Origin: Flagellimonas sediminis
GTDB lineage: Bacteria > Bacteroidota > Bacteroidia > Flavobacteriales > Flavobacteriaceae
Reading direction: 5' to 3'
Length of the DNA stretch: 64,000 nt
Assembly (NCBI RefSeq): GCF_010500845.1
Contig: NZ_JAAAMI010000004.1
Coordinates: 124,001-188,000 of the forward strand
Of this stretch, positions 24,139-33,285 are shown piece by piece. The translations under genes were made by a program, and so were the position numbers. Numbering within the stretch: position 1 is the first letter of the stretch; every line of letters begins with the position of its first letter. The notes under the pieces were generated by a model. It searched no databases. It was not told where the DNA came from and saw only the letters and a list, made by a program, of their open reading frames with translations.

Positions 24139-25782
24139 ATGGACTTTTTTGAAGATGCATACAAGTTCCTAAGGGTATCAGGTTACCAAGTGAGCAAGAG
24201 TTACCTAAAGGAATGGATGCAGGCCCATCCCCACTACCCTGCCTTGATAAGTTTTACAGATTTACTGGATGAGTTCCAAATCAGCCACAAGGTCATCAGG
24301 ATTGAGAAGGACTCGCCCCAAGAACTGTTTCCCAACAGGTTGTTTATCCATTTTGCTTTTGATTCGGGTGAAGCAGGTTTTCGTATTGTCCACAGAAATT
24401 CAAAAGGGGAATTTGACACAAAAGACCTGGCAGGCTGGACCGGGATCACATTACTTTTGGACGAAAGTTCAAAACTGGAACATCCAGAGCATCTCAAAGT
24501 TTATTCAGGCGAACGGGTTGAAAAAATGATGGTGGTATCATTGGTATCCGTTCTTATCCTTCTTTTTTCCGTCAATCTGATTTATAGCGCCCTATGGATC
24601 ATGCCCATAAGTTTTATGCTGTTTGCCGTGGGATTCTTCTTTTCTATCCTAATAGTTTCCAAGGAAATAGGGTTAAAAAGCAATGTTTCCGAGTTTTTTT
24701 GCAAAACGGATGATACGGGTTGCAGCACCGTCTTACACTCCAAATACGGAAAATTGGGTCGGTATTTAAGTTTGGGTGATCTTGCCCTCATCTATTTCGG
24801 CGGATCCCTTTTATATGTAGCTATGTTCACAGAAACACCACCGTTGGAGAAGGTGACTTTCTTGTCCATCCTTCAAATACCAGGTCTCTTGTTCACTCCT
24901 TTTTCCATTTATTATCAAACAAAGCTTAAATCTTTTTGTCCCCTTTGTTCGGCTTTACTTTTTGTACTTTGGCTACAGGCCATTACTTTATTTGGTTATG
25001 TCCTTGATCAGTATCCTTCCCAGATAGGGTCACTTTTTACCCTCAAAGCCATCACCAACTTTCTTATACCTTATGCCCTGGCCGTATCGTGGATAATCCT
25101 AAAACCAAAGTTGATACAAAACCTAAGCATACCTCATCAGAATACCATGCTACGGAAATGGAGGCAAAACCCTATCTGGTTCGATGCACTTCTGCCTCTG
25201 CACAAAAAAGTGGACACTTCACCTTGGGGCATGGAAATAGCGTATGGAAATCCTGAAGGGGTATTGCAGTTTCTTATTGTAAGCAATCCCTTTTGTGACC
25301 ACTGTGCCATTGCGCACAAAAATCTGGAAAAAATCTTGGATAGGCATCCTACCGATATTGGGGTTCGAATAAGATTTTATTTGAAAACATCCGACGTTGA
25401 AACTAAAAGTGAAAAATTCCTTGCAGTCTGCCAAATGCTACATATCTACATAGAAAGGATTTGGTCCATTGACCAGAGCTTGGACAAAAGGAAGATGATG
25501 TCCCGAAAAATTATCGGAGACTGGTATGAAATGGGCAAAAATAGATGGGAGAATGAATATGGTCCTGTAGCTTCCTTTGACAAACTTAACGAGTCCACAA
25601 TGAAAATCATTCAAAATTCTGTCCAGTGGTGCAATGAGGTAGGGATAGACCAAACTCCTTCCTTTTTTGTGAACGGCCATGAAATGCCCAATCCCCATAC
25701 CTTCAAAGATGTATTCCTATTTGCAACGGATTATATCGATATTTTGAAGCGCAAAATGGAGAAAAACCCTGTGGCCGTATAG
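24139..25782 (+). CDS. VKOR-DsbA fusion with degenerate C39-like N-terminus
   Basis: A 547-aa membrane protein that should make disulfides in the periplasm. Residues 1-115 look like the C39-peptidase fold (HPHYPALISFTDLLDEF) but lack the catalytic Cys. Then come helices (about 129-175) and a vitamin K epoxide reductase domain with loop cysteines 188 and 195 and the CxxC pair 267/270 (FCPLC), followed by a thioredoxin/DsbA-like domain with CDHC at 386-389 and a cis-Pro loop QTPSFFVNG. VKOR passes electrons from the DsbA part to quinone. Divergent from the peptide operon by 75 bp; the four-Cys peptides are the likely clients. Confidence 0.88.
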   Translation: MDFFEDAYKFLRVSGYQVSKSYLKEWMQAHPHYPALISFTDLLDEFQISHKVIRIEKDSPQELFPNRLFIHFAFDSGEAGFRIVHRNSKGEFDTKDLAGWTGITLLLDESSKLEHPEHLKVYSGERVEKMMVVSLVSVLILLFSVNLIYSALWIMPISFMLFAVGFFFSILIVSKEIGLKSNVSEFFCKTDDTGCSTVLHSKYGKLGRYLSLGDLALIYFGGSLLYVAMFTETPPLEKVTFLSILQIPGLLFTPFSIYYQTKLKSFCPLCSALLFVLWLQAITLFGYVLDQYPSQIGSLFTLKAITNFLIPYALAVSWIILKPKLIQNLSIPHQNTMLRKWRQNPIWFDALLPLHKKVDTSPWGMEIAYGNPEGVLQFLIVSNPFCDHCAIAHKNLEKILDRHPTDIGVRIRFYLKTSDVETKSEKFLAVCQMLHIYIERIWSIDQSLDKRKMMSRKIIGDWYEMGKNRWENEYGPVASFDKLNESTMKIIQNSVQWCNEVGIDQTPSFFVNGHEMPNPHTFKDVFLFATDYIDILKRKMEKNPVAV

Positions 25783-25818
25783 GACCCGATCCTGATGGTT
25801 TTTACCAGCACCCAAATT

Positions 25819-26583
25819 TTAAAGCTTCCTTATTTTAATATCCCTGAACCAGGTTTCAAAATACCAATATTGAAGGGCAATTTTGCCTTGGGTAGCCTTA
25901 CCGAATTCAGGATAATTGACAAAATGGGTGGCAGCGATCATTTTCTTCCATTCCGGATCGTTAAAATCCTGTTCCCCTGTCAATACCCCGTTCAGATAGA
26001 ACTCCACTTTGCCATCCACTTGTTTGATCCGGGTGGAATTCCATTCCCCTGACTTCATTTCCACTGCGTTTTCCTGAGGTGCAAAAACATACAGGCAACC
26101 TGGCCGTTTCGCAGGAAGCTTATAATCCATGTGTTCAGAGTCCAGAATTTGGTATTCAGGACCAGTTTGCCATGCCGTGGGAATATCCGGCTTTTCCTGT
26201 ACGTTCAAAAAGATACCGCTATTGCCGCGAGAAGCGATTTTCCACTCCAAGGTAAGTTCATAATTTTCATAGGCGTTGTCTGTCAACAGATCCCCTGCCA
26301 TCAACGATTCATCATTGGCGTCGCTATGGATTTCACCATTTACTACTTCCCAAACCGAATCGGCGTCAGGATTGTTGTACAAATGCCATCCATTCAAGGT
26401 TTTTCCATCAAAAAGCAATTCCCATCCTTGTTCTTTTTCCACTTCCAACAATTGGTTGTGTGTTTCATTGGCCAAGGCCATTTTTTTGGTCCTCCATGCT
26501 TGGGGCTCTTCTTTTTTATTTTCTTGTTTGCAGGACATCATGGACAATAAAGAGAAGAACAATAATGAGAATTTGGTACGCAT
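25819..26583 (-). CDS. DUF1080 (3-keto-disaccharide hydrolase-like) lipoprotein
   Basis: A 254-aa lipoprotein: ATG 26583 begins the signal MRTKFSLLFFSLLSMMSC with Cys as lipobox. The mature part is one concanavalin-like DUF1080 domain with the usual WELLFDGKTLNGWH opening, ENYELTLEWKI, NSGIFLNV and RPGCLYVF segments and FRDIKIRKL ending. Members act on 3-keto-sugars or bind carbohydrate. Isolated gene, convergent with the VKOR fusion gene. Substrate unknown. Confidence 0.88.
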   Translation of the reverse strand: MRTKFSLLFFSLLSMMSCKQENKKEEPQAWRTKKMALANETHNQLLEVEKEQGWELLFDGKTLNGWHLYNNPDADSVWEVVNGEIHSDANDESLMAGDLLTDNAYENYELTLEWKIASRGNSGIFLNVQEKPDIPTAWQTGPEYQILDSEHMDYKLPAKRPGCLYVFAPQENAVEMKSGEWNSTRIKQVDGKVEFYLNGVLTGEQDFNDPEWKKMIAATHFVNYPEFGKATQGKIALQYWYFETWFRDIKIRKL

Positions 26584-26742
26584 CACTTTTGTTTGTTTTG
26601 TTTGTGCAGCGTTTAAATTTAGAAAAAGAAGTTGAGTCATTGCCAATTGAAGATGGAAATGTCACAAATTGGATAAGATGACTTTCATCAATTGCGATGA
26701 TTTCTAGTTTTCATAACTTGTATACTCTTAAATTTTGAAGCC

Positions 26743-27042
26743 ATGAAAGGTAATTTTTCGGACCTGATCAATACCGACCAACTGGTGCTTATCGACTTTT
26801 CAGCAGAATGGTGTGGACCTTGCAAAATGTTGGCCCCAATCCTTAGTCAGGTGAAACAAGAACTTGGGGATTCCTTGAAGATTGTTAAAATAGATGTGGA
26901 CAAAAACCAAGGTCTTGCCAATACCTACCAAGTTAGGGGCGTGCCCACCATGATGTTCTTTAAAAATGGCAAACAGCTTTGGAGGCAATCGGGTGTCATC
27001 CAAAAAGCGGATATTGTTCAGGTGGCGCGGTCTTTTATGTAA
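26743..27042 (+). CDS. trxA: Thioredoxin
   Basis: A 99-aa single-domain cytoplasmic thioredoxin with the WCGPCKM active site near residue 24-30, VDKN, and the cis-Pro loop RGVPTMMFF. No signal peptide. Slightly shorter than E. coli TrxA (109 aa). Stands alone between the DUF1080 gene and the UspA pair. Confidence 0.92.
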   Translation: MKGNFSDLINTDQLVLIDFSAEWCGPCKMLAPILSQVKQELGDSLKIVKIDVDKNQGLANTYQVRGVPTMMFFKNGKQLWRQSGVIQKADIVQVARSFM

Positions 27043-27162
27043 TTGCCAAAAACATATCATCACGTCCTTTGAGCAAGAAAATTGGAAGATTCGGTTAAGT
27101 TAAAAGTCCAGGTTACCATTTCATCATGGATCATTTAAGTTGAAATCATTGAAACCTAAAGC

Positions 27163-28020
27163 CTATTCAAATAGATGAATGACCAAAAAAGGAACTATGG
27201 AATTAAAGGCAATTTTTTTGATGACAGGCTCACGGGTCAATCTTTCAAAAAAACCCCGATCATGATTGATCATGGCCACAAGATCTATGGCTTGGTCATC
27301 CCCTATTATTTTTTGTATGGAATTCTGAACCGTGGTCTCCTTTTTCACTTCTATAAAATCAATGGGGACCGATTTGAATTTCAATTTTAAGGTCTTTTTG
27401 GAATGTTCCTGCTCCTTGGTAAGATTTCCATCCGTTACATGTGCCATTTGAATTTTGGCATGGAACATTTCCGCCAACTGTACAACGGGACTGAGTTCAT
27501 AGGATTCAAAAAGATGTTCATAGCCTGTAACCAATAGAATGGTTCTTAATCCTTCAGTGCATTGATAATCATCCGGAACAGCAATGATGGGGCAAAAATC
27601 AATCTCGCGGATGATTTTGTAGGTATTGCTTCCCATAAAAACCTCTTTTAGACCAGATGCCCCCTTGGTTCCCATGATGATGTAATCCATACCCTTATTA
27701 TAGACGGTTCTGCCAATGGCATTGACCAAATTGTCCGCAATGGACAATCCATGGAAATGATGGTCTGGATTCGTGCTGATCTGATGGAGTTGGTCCAAAG
27801 TCTTGTTCACCTCCCGTTCCGATTCCTCTTTCAACAAATTGAAGAAATGGGTATCATTGGCCATGCCTATTTTGGTCCCCAACCCCGATGTGCCAACCTG
27901 AAAAGCATTCAAAACATAAAAATCGCAAGGGACTTCTTTAAAAATAGCAAGGGCATAAATCATGGCATTCCAGGCATTTTTGGAAAAATCGGTAGGCAAT
28001 ATGATTCGCTTTGTTTTCAA
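27163..28020 (-). CDS. Universal stress protein (tandem UspA)
   Basis: A 285-aa protein with two UspA-like domains: the first (1-145) begins RIILPTDFSKNAWNAM and has the ATP-binding-type IMGTKGASGLKEVFMGSNTYKII motif; the second (about 155-285) is degenerate. It overlaps the preceding usp gene by 4 bp (ATG/TAA), so the two are cotranscribed and coupled. Cytoplasmic; precise role in stress not known. Confidence 0.9.
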   Translation of the reverse strand: MKTKRIILPTDFSKNAWNAMIYALAIFKEVPCDFYVLNAFQVGTSGLGTKIGMANDTHFFNLLKEESEREVNKTLDQLHQISTNPDHHFHGLSIADNLVNAIGRTVYNKGMDYIIMGTKGASGLKEVFMGSNTYKIIREIDFCPIIAVPDDYQCTEGLRTILLVTGYEHLFESYELSPVVQLAEMFHAKIQMAHVTDGNLTKEQEHSKKTLKLKFKSVPIDFIEVKKETTVQNSIQKIIGDDQAIDLVAMINHDRGFFERLTREPVIKKIAFNSIVPFLVIHLFE

Positions 28021-28862
28021 CGGTTAAGGTTCTGCATTACCAAAAAGGGGATTTTCATCTTTAAACTCAGAAGATCAACGGTAGATCGGTAGAGCATGTC
28101 CTCAAAAAAAGAATGGCGGGAATTGACCATAACCAGCATATCCGCATTTTTTTCACTTACTTGTTCCATAATGGCATCTGCCCTATTCTGGACCCCAGTG
28201 GTCTCAAAAAATATGTAGGGTCTGGTCAAGACTTCTTCCAAAAACATTTTGTTGTCTTCCTGTCTAGGACTAAGCTCTTCAAAATCGGTAATGTATAAAC
28301 AATACACATTGGATTTGAACTTACCGGCCAGATCACCCAATAATTTCAACTCCCTCCGTTTGTAGGGCAACATATAATCCGTTGGAAAGAGGATATTCTT
28401 GGGTTGCCTGTATTCAAACTCCTCAGGAACCGCCAGTACCGGGCATTTTACATATTTGAACACCTCTATGGTGTAACTTCCAAATGTGGTTTTATGATTG
28501 CTGGTTTCCCCTTTGGTACCCATGATCACCAAATCAATGTTCATATCATCCACAAAGTCATTGATTCCATCAACCAAGGTATCGAAACTTGCAATTGACT
28601 CATAGGTATGCAGCGGATTGGGCGGAGTTCCCACAACTTCCTCCAGCATTTGGTCCAAGTTCCTTTCTATTTCTTGCTTTTTGTCGGCCTTCCGTTGTGC
28701 TATTTGTTCGTGTGAAGCAGTTTTGTACTCTCCATACACCTCATCGGCATAGGCATGGAAAATGAAAAAGCAAGCCCGCTCGCATTTGTACAATTCCTGG
28801 GCATAACGTAGTGCGTGCAGCGCGTTTTTGGAAAAATCCGTTGGGATAAGTACCGTTCTCAT
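28017..28862 (-). CDS. Universal stress protein (tandem UspA)
   Basis: A 281-aa double UspA protein. ATG 28862 is chosen (MRTVLIPTDFSKNALHAL is the conserved start of the fold); an upstream extension lacks family similarity. Domain 1 has IMGTKGETSNHKTTFGSYTIEVF, and domain 2 begins NILFPTDYMLPYKRREL. Paralogue of the gene that overlaps its 3' end by 4 bp. 28863-29124 holds the divergent start of the RND operon and nothing else obvious. Confidence 0.9.
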   Translation of the reverse strand: MRTVLIPTDFSKNALHALRYAQELYKCERACFFIFHAYADEVYGEYKTASHEQIAQRKADKKQEIERNLDQMLEEVVGTPPNPLHTYESIASFDTLVDGINDFVDDMNIDLVIMGTKGETSNHKTTFGSYTIEVFKYVKCPVLAVPEEFEYRQPKNILFPTDYMLPYKRRELKLLGDLAGKFKSNVYCLYITDFEELSPRQEDNKMFLEEVLTRPYIFFETTGVQNRADAIMEQVSEKNADMLVMVNSRHSFFEDMLYRSTVDLLSLKMKIPFLVMQNLNR

Positions 28863-29068
28863 GACTGTCTCTTTTCCTAAAGGTACCGCTACACGTTCAC
28901 CTGGAAAATGACATAGGTCAATCCCGCTTTGGCCAATTTTAACAATTTTAACATTGAACATTGTGGTTCGCACCGCCTATTTTGTCGTTAACCCATAACA
29001 TCTGGACGTTCAAGGGATTCGCCTGTTAAAATACCAACATGCTTTTTTAAAGAACTCTGGGTAAACTC

Positions 29069-29076
29069 TATCTTTG
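29069..29076 (+). promoter_or_regulatory. -7 element of RND efflux operon
   Basis: TATCTTTG matches TAnnTTTG, 49 bp before ATG 29125. A T-run replaces a clean -33 TTTG. It lies upstream of the alternative start at 29074, supporting the shorter protein. Confidence 0.45.
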
Positions 29077-29124
29077 GCACTGTGCGGTTTCTTGTTGAAA
29101 CCCAATGCCATCCACCAAACCAAA

Positions 29125-30201
29125 ATGAAAGTAAAACATATAGTCTACATCTTGTTAGTTGTTGGAATAGGTGCCCTTATCACCTATAGAATCATGTCCA
29201 ACGCTGAAATAGGCAAGAATATGGATACTGGCCCTCAAGTTACCACAGTATCCGGAATGATCCTTGAACCTCAGATCTTCAAGGATAACATCTCTATTTC
29301 CGGTACCTTGGAAGCCGATGAACAGATTGAAATCCGAAGTGAGGTCTCAGGAGTTGTTGAAAGCATCAACTTTAAGGAAGGAAGCAAGGTCGTAAAAGGC
29401 CAAGTACTCCTCAAAGTAAACGACATTGAACTCCAAGCCCAGTTGTCAAAGGCCCAGACTGCCAAAAAATTGGCTTCGGAAAATGAACGAAGGGCCAAAT
29501 TATTGTTGGAGAAACAGGCCATCAGCCAAGAGGAATATGATATTGCAAGTGCAGATTACCAGTCGGCCACTTCTGAAGCCGACCTAATTGCCGCACAATT
29601 GTCCAAAACTACTATAAGGGCACCTTTTTCAGGGACCATCGGATTACGTTCCATATCAATGGGAACCTACGTTACCCCATCTACGGTAATTGCCAAACTG
29701 GTGAATACCGACGATTTGAAAATCACCTTTTCGGTACCTGAAAAATACGCCTCCCAAATCAGTGTGGGCACCATACTTACGTTTACAACTTCCGATTCAG
29801 AAGAAGAATATAAGGCCACCATTTATGCCATCGACCCAGAGGTGGACATCAATACCAGAACGTTAAGGATGCGAGCGATTACCGACAATCGGAAAAACGG
29901 TCTTTATCCAGGAGCCTACGCCAATGTAAGCTTGCCATTGGAAACTATAGATGATGCCTTATTGGTACCCTCTGAAGCATTGATCCCGGTTCAAAATGGT
30001 AAAAGGATCTTTGTGTATCAAAATGGAAAGGCCAAAGAAGTCGATGTACAAATTGGCTCACGTACCGGTAAGGTTGTCAGAGTATTGACGAACCTAAAAC
30101 CCGGGGATACAATTTTGACCTACGGTGTCATGGCACTGAAGGATGGTTCGCCTGTAAAGGTTAAACTTGAAGAACTTGAACCGCAGACCAACGTACAATG
30201 A
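29125..30201 (+). CDS. RND efflux membrane fusion protein
   Basis: A 358-aa periplasmic adaptor (AcrA/MexA type) linking the RND pump to the outer-membrane channel. One N-terminal helix (VYILLVVGIGALITYRI), the split lipoyl motif (SGVVESINFKEGSKVVKGQVLLKV, then TTIRAPFSGTIG), a short alpha-hairpin between them and the beta-barrel and membrane-proximal domains (LVPSEALIPVQNGKRIFVYQNGKA). Its stop overlaps the pump start as ATGA (30198-30201). The pumped substrate is not predictable. Confidence 0.93.
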   Translation: MKVKHIVYILLVVGIGALITYRIMSNAEIGKNMDTGPQVTTVSGMILEPQIFKDNISISGTLEADEQIEIRSEVSGVVESINFKEGSKVVKGQVLLKVNDIELQAQLSKAQTAKKLASENERRAKLLLEKQAISQEEYDIASADYQSATSEADLIAAQLSKTTIRAPFSGTIGLRSISMGTYVTPSTVIAKLVNTDDLKITFSVPEKYASQISVGTILTFTTSDSEEEYKATIYAIDPEVDINTRTLRMRAITDNRKNGLYPGAYANVSLPLETIDDALLVPSEALIPVQNGKRIFVYQNGKAKEVDVQIGSRTGKVVRVLTNLKPGDTILTYGVMALKDGSPVKVKLEELEPQTNVQ

Positions 30202-33200
30202 ACCTCTCAACCATAAGCATAAAACGGCCCGTTCTTACAATTGTGTTGAACATTACGATAATCCTTTTCGGGATTATCGGATATACTTTTTTAGGTGTTA
30301 GGGAATTTCCATCCATCGACCCAGCAGTGGTATCTGTACGTACCAGTTATTCAGGGGCCAATGCGGACATCATCGAGTCCCAGATCACGGAGCCCTTGGA
30401 AAAAGCCATCAACTCTATTGACGGGATACGGAACATTACCTCTTCCAGTGTGCAAGGTTCAAGCTCCATCAGTGTGGAGTTTGATCTGGACAAAGACCTC
30501 GAAGCTGCTGCCAATGACGTTCGTGACAAAGTATCACAAGCCTTGCGCAGCCTACCCGAAGATCTTGACGCGCCACCAGTGGTATCTAAAGCCGACGCCG
30601 ATGCGGAAAGGATCATTTCCATGACGGTGCAAAGCGATAATAAAAATATTTTGGAGCTTTCCGATTACGCGGAAAATGTAATTGCCCAACGAATCGAGAC
30701 CATCCCTGGGGTAAGCGGAGTTCAAATTTGGGGACAACGCCGGTATGCCATGAGATTATGGATCGATCCCTTGAAATTGGCTTCCTATGGGCTTACAGTT
30801 GCAGATGTGAGGGCTGCTCTTTTGGCCCAGAATATTGAATTGCCTTCAGGTAAACTTACAGGGGAAAACACCGAGTTGACCGTAAAGACCTTGGGCAACC
30901 TGAATACCGAAGAACAGTTCAACGATATCATCATTATGGCCGATGGCGAAAAATTGGTACAACTGAGCGATATTGGTAGGGCTAGTTTGGAAGGCGAGAA
31001 CATGGAGACCAAAATGAGCGATTCAGGCCAACCAATGGTGGCCGTGGCCGTGGTACCACAACCAGGGACCAACTACCTTGAAATCGCCGATGCCTTCTAC
31101 AAGGAATACGAAAAACTTCAAAAAGACCTTCCAGAGGACTTTAAGTTGAACATCGTTATTGATGATACCCGATTTGTTAAAAGAGCAGTAACCGAAGTGG
31201 CAGAGACCATTTTGATTTCCATCATACTCGTAATCTTGGTAATCTATCTCTTCTTCAGGAACTGGTCCTTGGCCTTACGTCCTTTGCTGGATATTCCCGT
31301 TTCGCTGATTGCCACGTTCTTTTTTATGTGGTTATTGGGATTCTCGATCAACGTGTTGACCCTCTTGGCCATTGTACTGGCTACAGGGCTTGTGGTAGAT
31401 GATGGAATTGTGGTCACCGAGAACATCTATAAAAAAATAGAAGAGGGCATGAACCCTATAGAGGCTGCTATCAAAGGTTCCAAAGAAATCTTTTTTGCGG
31501 TCATTTCCATATCCATCACATTGGCGGCAGTATTTTTGCCTGTTATCTTTTTGGAAGGATTTGTAGGAAGATTGTTCCGTGAGTTCGGGGTGGTTTTGGG
31601 CACGGCGGTACTGGTGTCCGCCTTTGTGTCACTTACCCTTACCCCAATGCTGAACGCCTATCTTACCAAACCGGGCAAGCAGAGTAAATCCAAATTCTAT
31701 GTGGTCACTGAAAAATATTTTGTGGCCATGAACGAGTCCTATAAAAGTTCCTTGGAAAAATTCATGCAACGCAAGTGGCTAAGTTTTCCAATCCTTTTTG
31801 GTTGTATCGGATTGATTGTGTTATTCTATTCCCTTCTACAAAAAGAAACGGCACCTTATGATGACCGTGCATTCGTGCGCTTGAACGTAACTGCGCCCGA
31901 AGGGTCCTCATACGAATACATGGACCGCCTCATGACCGATATCACTGACCTCATAAATGATTCCATCCCAGAGAAAAAAGTGAGTTTGGTGCTTACATCG
32001 CCAGGATTTGGTTCATCCTCGGTAAATAGTGGTCGTGCCAACGTGGCCCTGGTAGATCCGGGCGAAAGGGAACGTTCACAACACGAAATCGCCGAAGATC
32101 TTGGGCGTTGGGCCAAAGCCTACGTCGGCGGACGCTCCAATGTTTCGGAAAGGCCGACCATTTCGGTCAATCGCCGTGGGGGACCACCGATACAATTCAT
32201 CATCCAAGCCAAAAACTTCGAGAAGTTGGAAGAAAAGATTCCTGAATTTATGGCCGAGGCGGAAAAAGACCCCACCTTTTCTTTCGTGGATGTGAATCTG
32301 AAGTTCGACAAACCAGAGATTTACGTTTCCATTAATAGGGAAAAGGCCGAAAGCCTTGGGGTATCTGTCCGCGATGTGGCCCAAACCCTGCAATTATCTT
32401 TGAGTGGTCAACGTTTCGGATACTTTTTGATGAATGGAAAACAATATCAGGTCATCGGGCAATTTGATAAGCAAGACCGTGACGAACCCATGGACCTTAC
32501 CTCCATTTTTGTGAAGAACAAGGAAGGACAATTGATCCAGTTGGACAATCTGGTGACTATTGAGGAACACAGTAGCCCGCCACAATTGTTCCACAACAAC
32601 CGATATATGTCGGCTACCGTATCTGCCAATCTGGCCCCGGGAAAAAGTATTGGGGATGGTATAGACGCCATGAACGAAATTAAAGACCGTGTCTTGGATG
32701 ACACCTTTACTACGGATTTGGGTGGGGAATCAAGGGATTTTGTGGAAAGTAGCTCCAACACGGCTTTTGCCTTCGGATTGGCTTTCCTACTCATTTTCCT
32801 CATCTTAGCTGCCCAGTTTGAAAGTTTTATCGACCCCTTCATTATCATATTGACAGTGCCTATGGCGGTTGCCGGGGCCATGTTCTCCCTTTGGCTTTTT
32901 GGGGAAACCTGGAATATTTTTAGTCAGATCGGGACCATCATGTTGATAGGGTTGGTGACTAAAAATGGTATCCTGATCGTGGAATTCGCCAATCAATTGC
33001 AGGAGGAGGATGAAAATCTAACAAAAATGGAGGCTATCATGAAAGCTTCGGTTTCCAGGCTTCGCCCCATATTGATGACCAGTCTTACCGTTGCTTTGGG
33101 TGCTTTGCCCATCGCCCTGTCCCTGGGTGCAGCCTCAGCAAGTAGAACCGGTATGGGTGTGGTGATTATCGGGGGAACTTTGTTCTCACTGGTGTTGACC

Positions 33201-33284
33201 TTGTTCGTGATTCCTGCCCTCTATTATATGTGGTCCAGAAAAAAAGTCCAAAGACCAGAATTCAAAACCCTTGAACTGTCCTAG
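30198..33284 (+). CDS. RND efflux pump permease (HAE1 family)
   Basis: A 1028-aa inner-membrane proton-driven pump of the AcrB/MexF family with 12 helices and two large periplasmic loops. It opens with the family pattern NLSTISIKRPVLTIVLN; the proton-relay aspartates appear in helix 4 (ATGLVVDDGIVVTEN) and the lysine in helix 10 (GLVTKNGILIVEF). Length is normal. Middle gene of a complete MFP-RND-TolC operon; the next gene starts one base after its stop. Confidence 0.96.
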   Translation: MNLSTISIKRPVLTIVLNITIILFGIIGYTFLGVREFPSIDPAVVSVRTSYSGANADIIESQITEPLEKAINSIDGIRNITSSSVQGSSSISVEFDLDKDLEAAANDVRDKVSQALRSLPEDLDAPPVVSKADADAERIISMTVQSDNKNILELSDYAENVIAQRIETIPGVSGVQIWGQRRYAMRLWIDPLKLASYGLTVADVRAALLAQNIELPSGKLTGENTELTVKTLGNLNTEEQFNDIIIMADGEKLVQLSDIGRASLEGENMETKMSDSGQPMVAVAVVPQPGTNYLEIADAFYKEYEKLQKDLPEDFKLNIVIDDTRFVKRAVTEVAETILISIILVILVIYLFFRNWSLALRPLLDIPVSLIATFFFMWLLGFSINVLTLLAIVLATGLVVDDGIVVTENIYKKIEEGMNPIEAAIKGSKEIFFAVISISITLAAVFLPVIFLEGFVGRLFREFGVVLGTAVLVSAFVSLTLTPMLNAYLTKPGKQSKSKFYVVTEKYFVAMNESYKSSLEKFMQRKWLSFPILFGCIGLIVLFYSLLQKETAPYDDRAFVRLNVTAPEGSSYEYMDRLMTDITDLINDSIPEKKVSLVLTSPGFGSSSVNSGRANVALVDPGERERSQHEIAEDLGRWAKAYVGGRSNVSERPTISVNRRGGPPIQFIIQAKNFEKLEEKIPEFMAEAEKDPTFSFVDVNLKFDKPEIYVSINREKAESLGVSVRDVAQTLQLSLSGQRFGYFLMNGKQYQVIGQFDKQDRDEPMDLTSIFVKNKEGQLIQLDNLVTIEEHSSPPQLFHNNRYMSATVSANLAPGKSIGDGIDAMNEIKDRVLDDTFTTDLGGESRDFVESSSNTAFAFGLAFLLIFLILAAQFESFIDPFIIILTVPMAVAGAMFSLWLFGETWNIFSQIGTIMLIGLVTKNGILIVEFANQLQEEDENLTKMEAIMKASVSRLRPILMTSLTVALGALPIALSLGAASASRTGMGVVIIGGTLFSLVLTLFVIPALYYMWSRKKVQRPEFKTLELS

Positions 33285-33285
33285 A

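Noticed and set aside
18081..25782. Lanthipeptide or radical-SAM RiPP cluster
   Set aside because: No LanM/LanB/LanC, no radical-SAM CxxxCxxC enzyme and no YcaO-like protein were seen.
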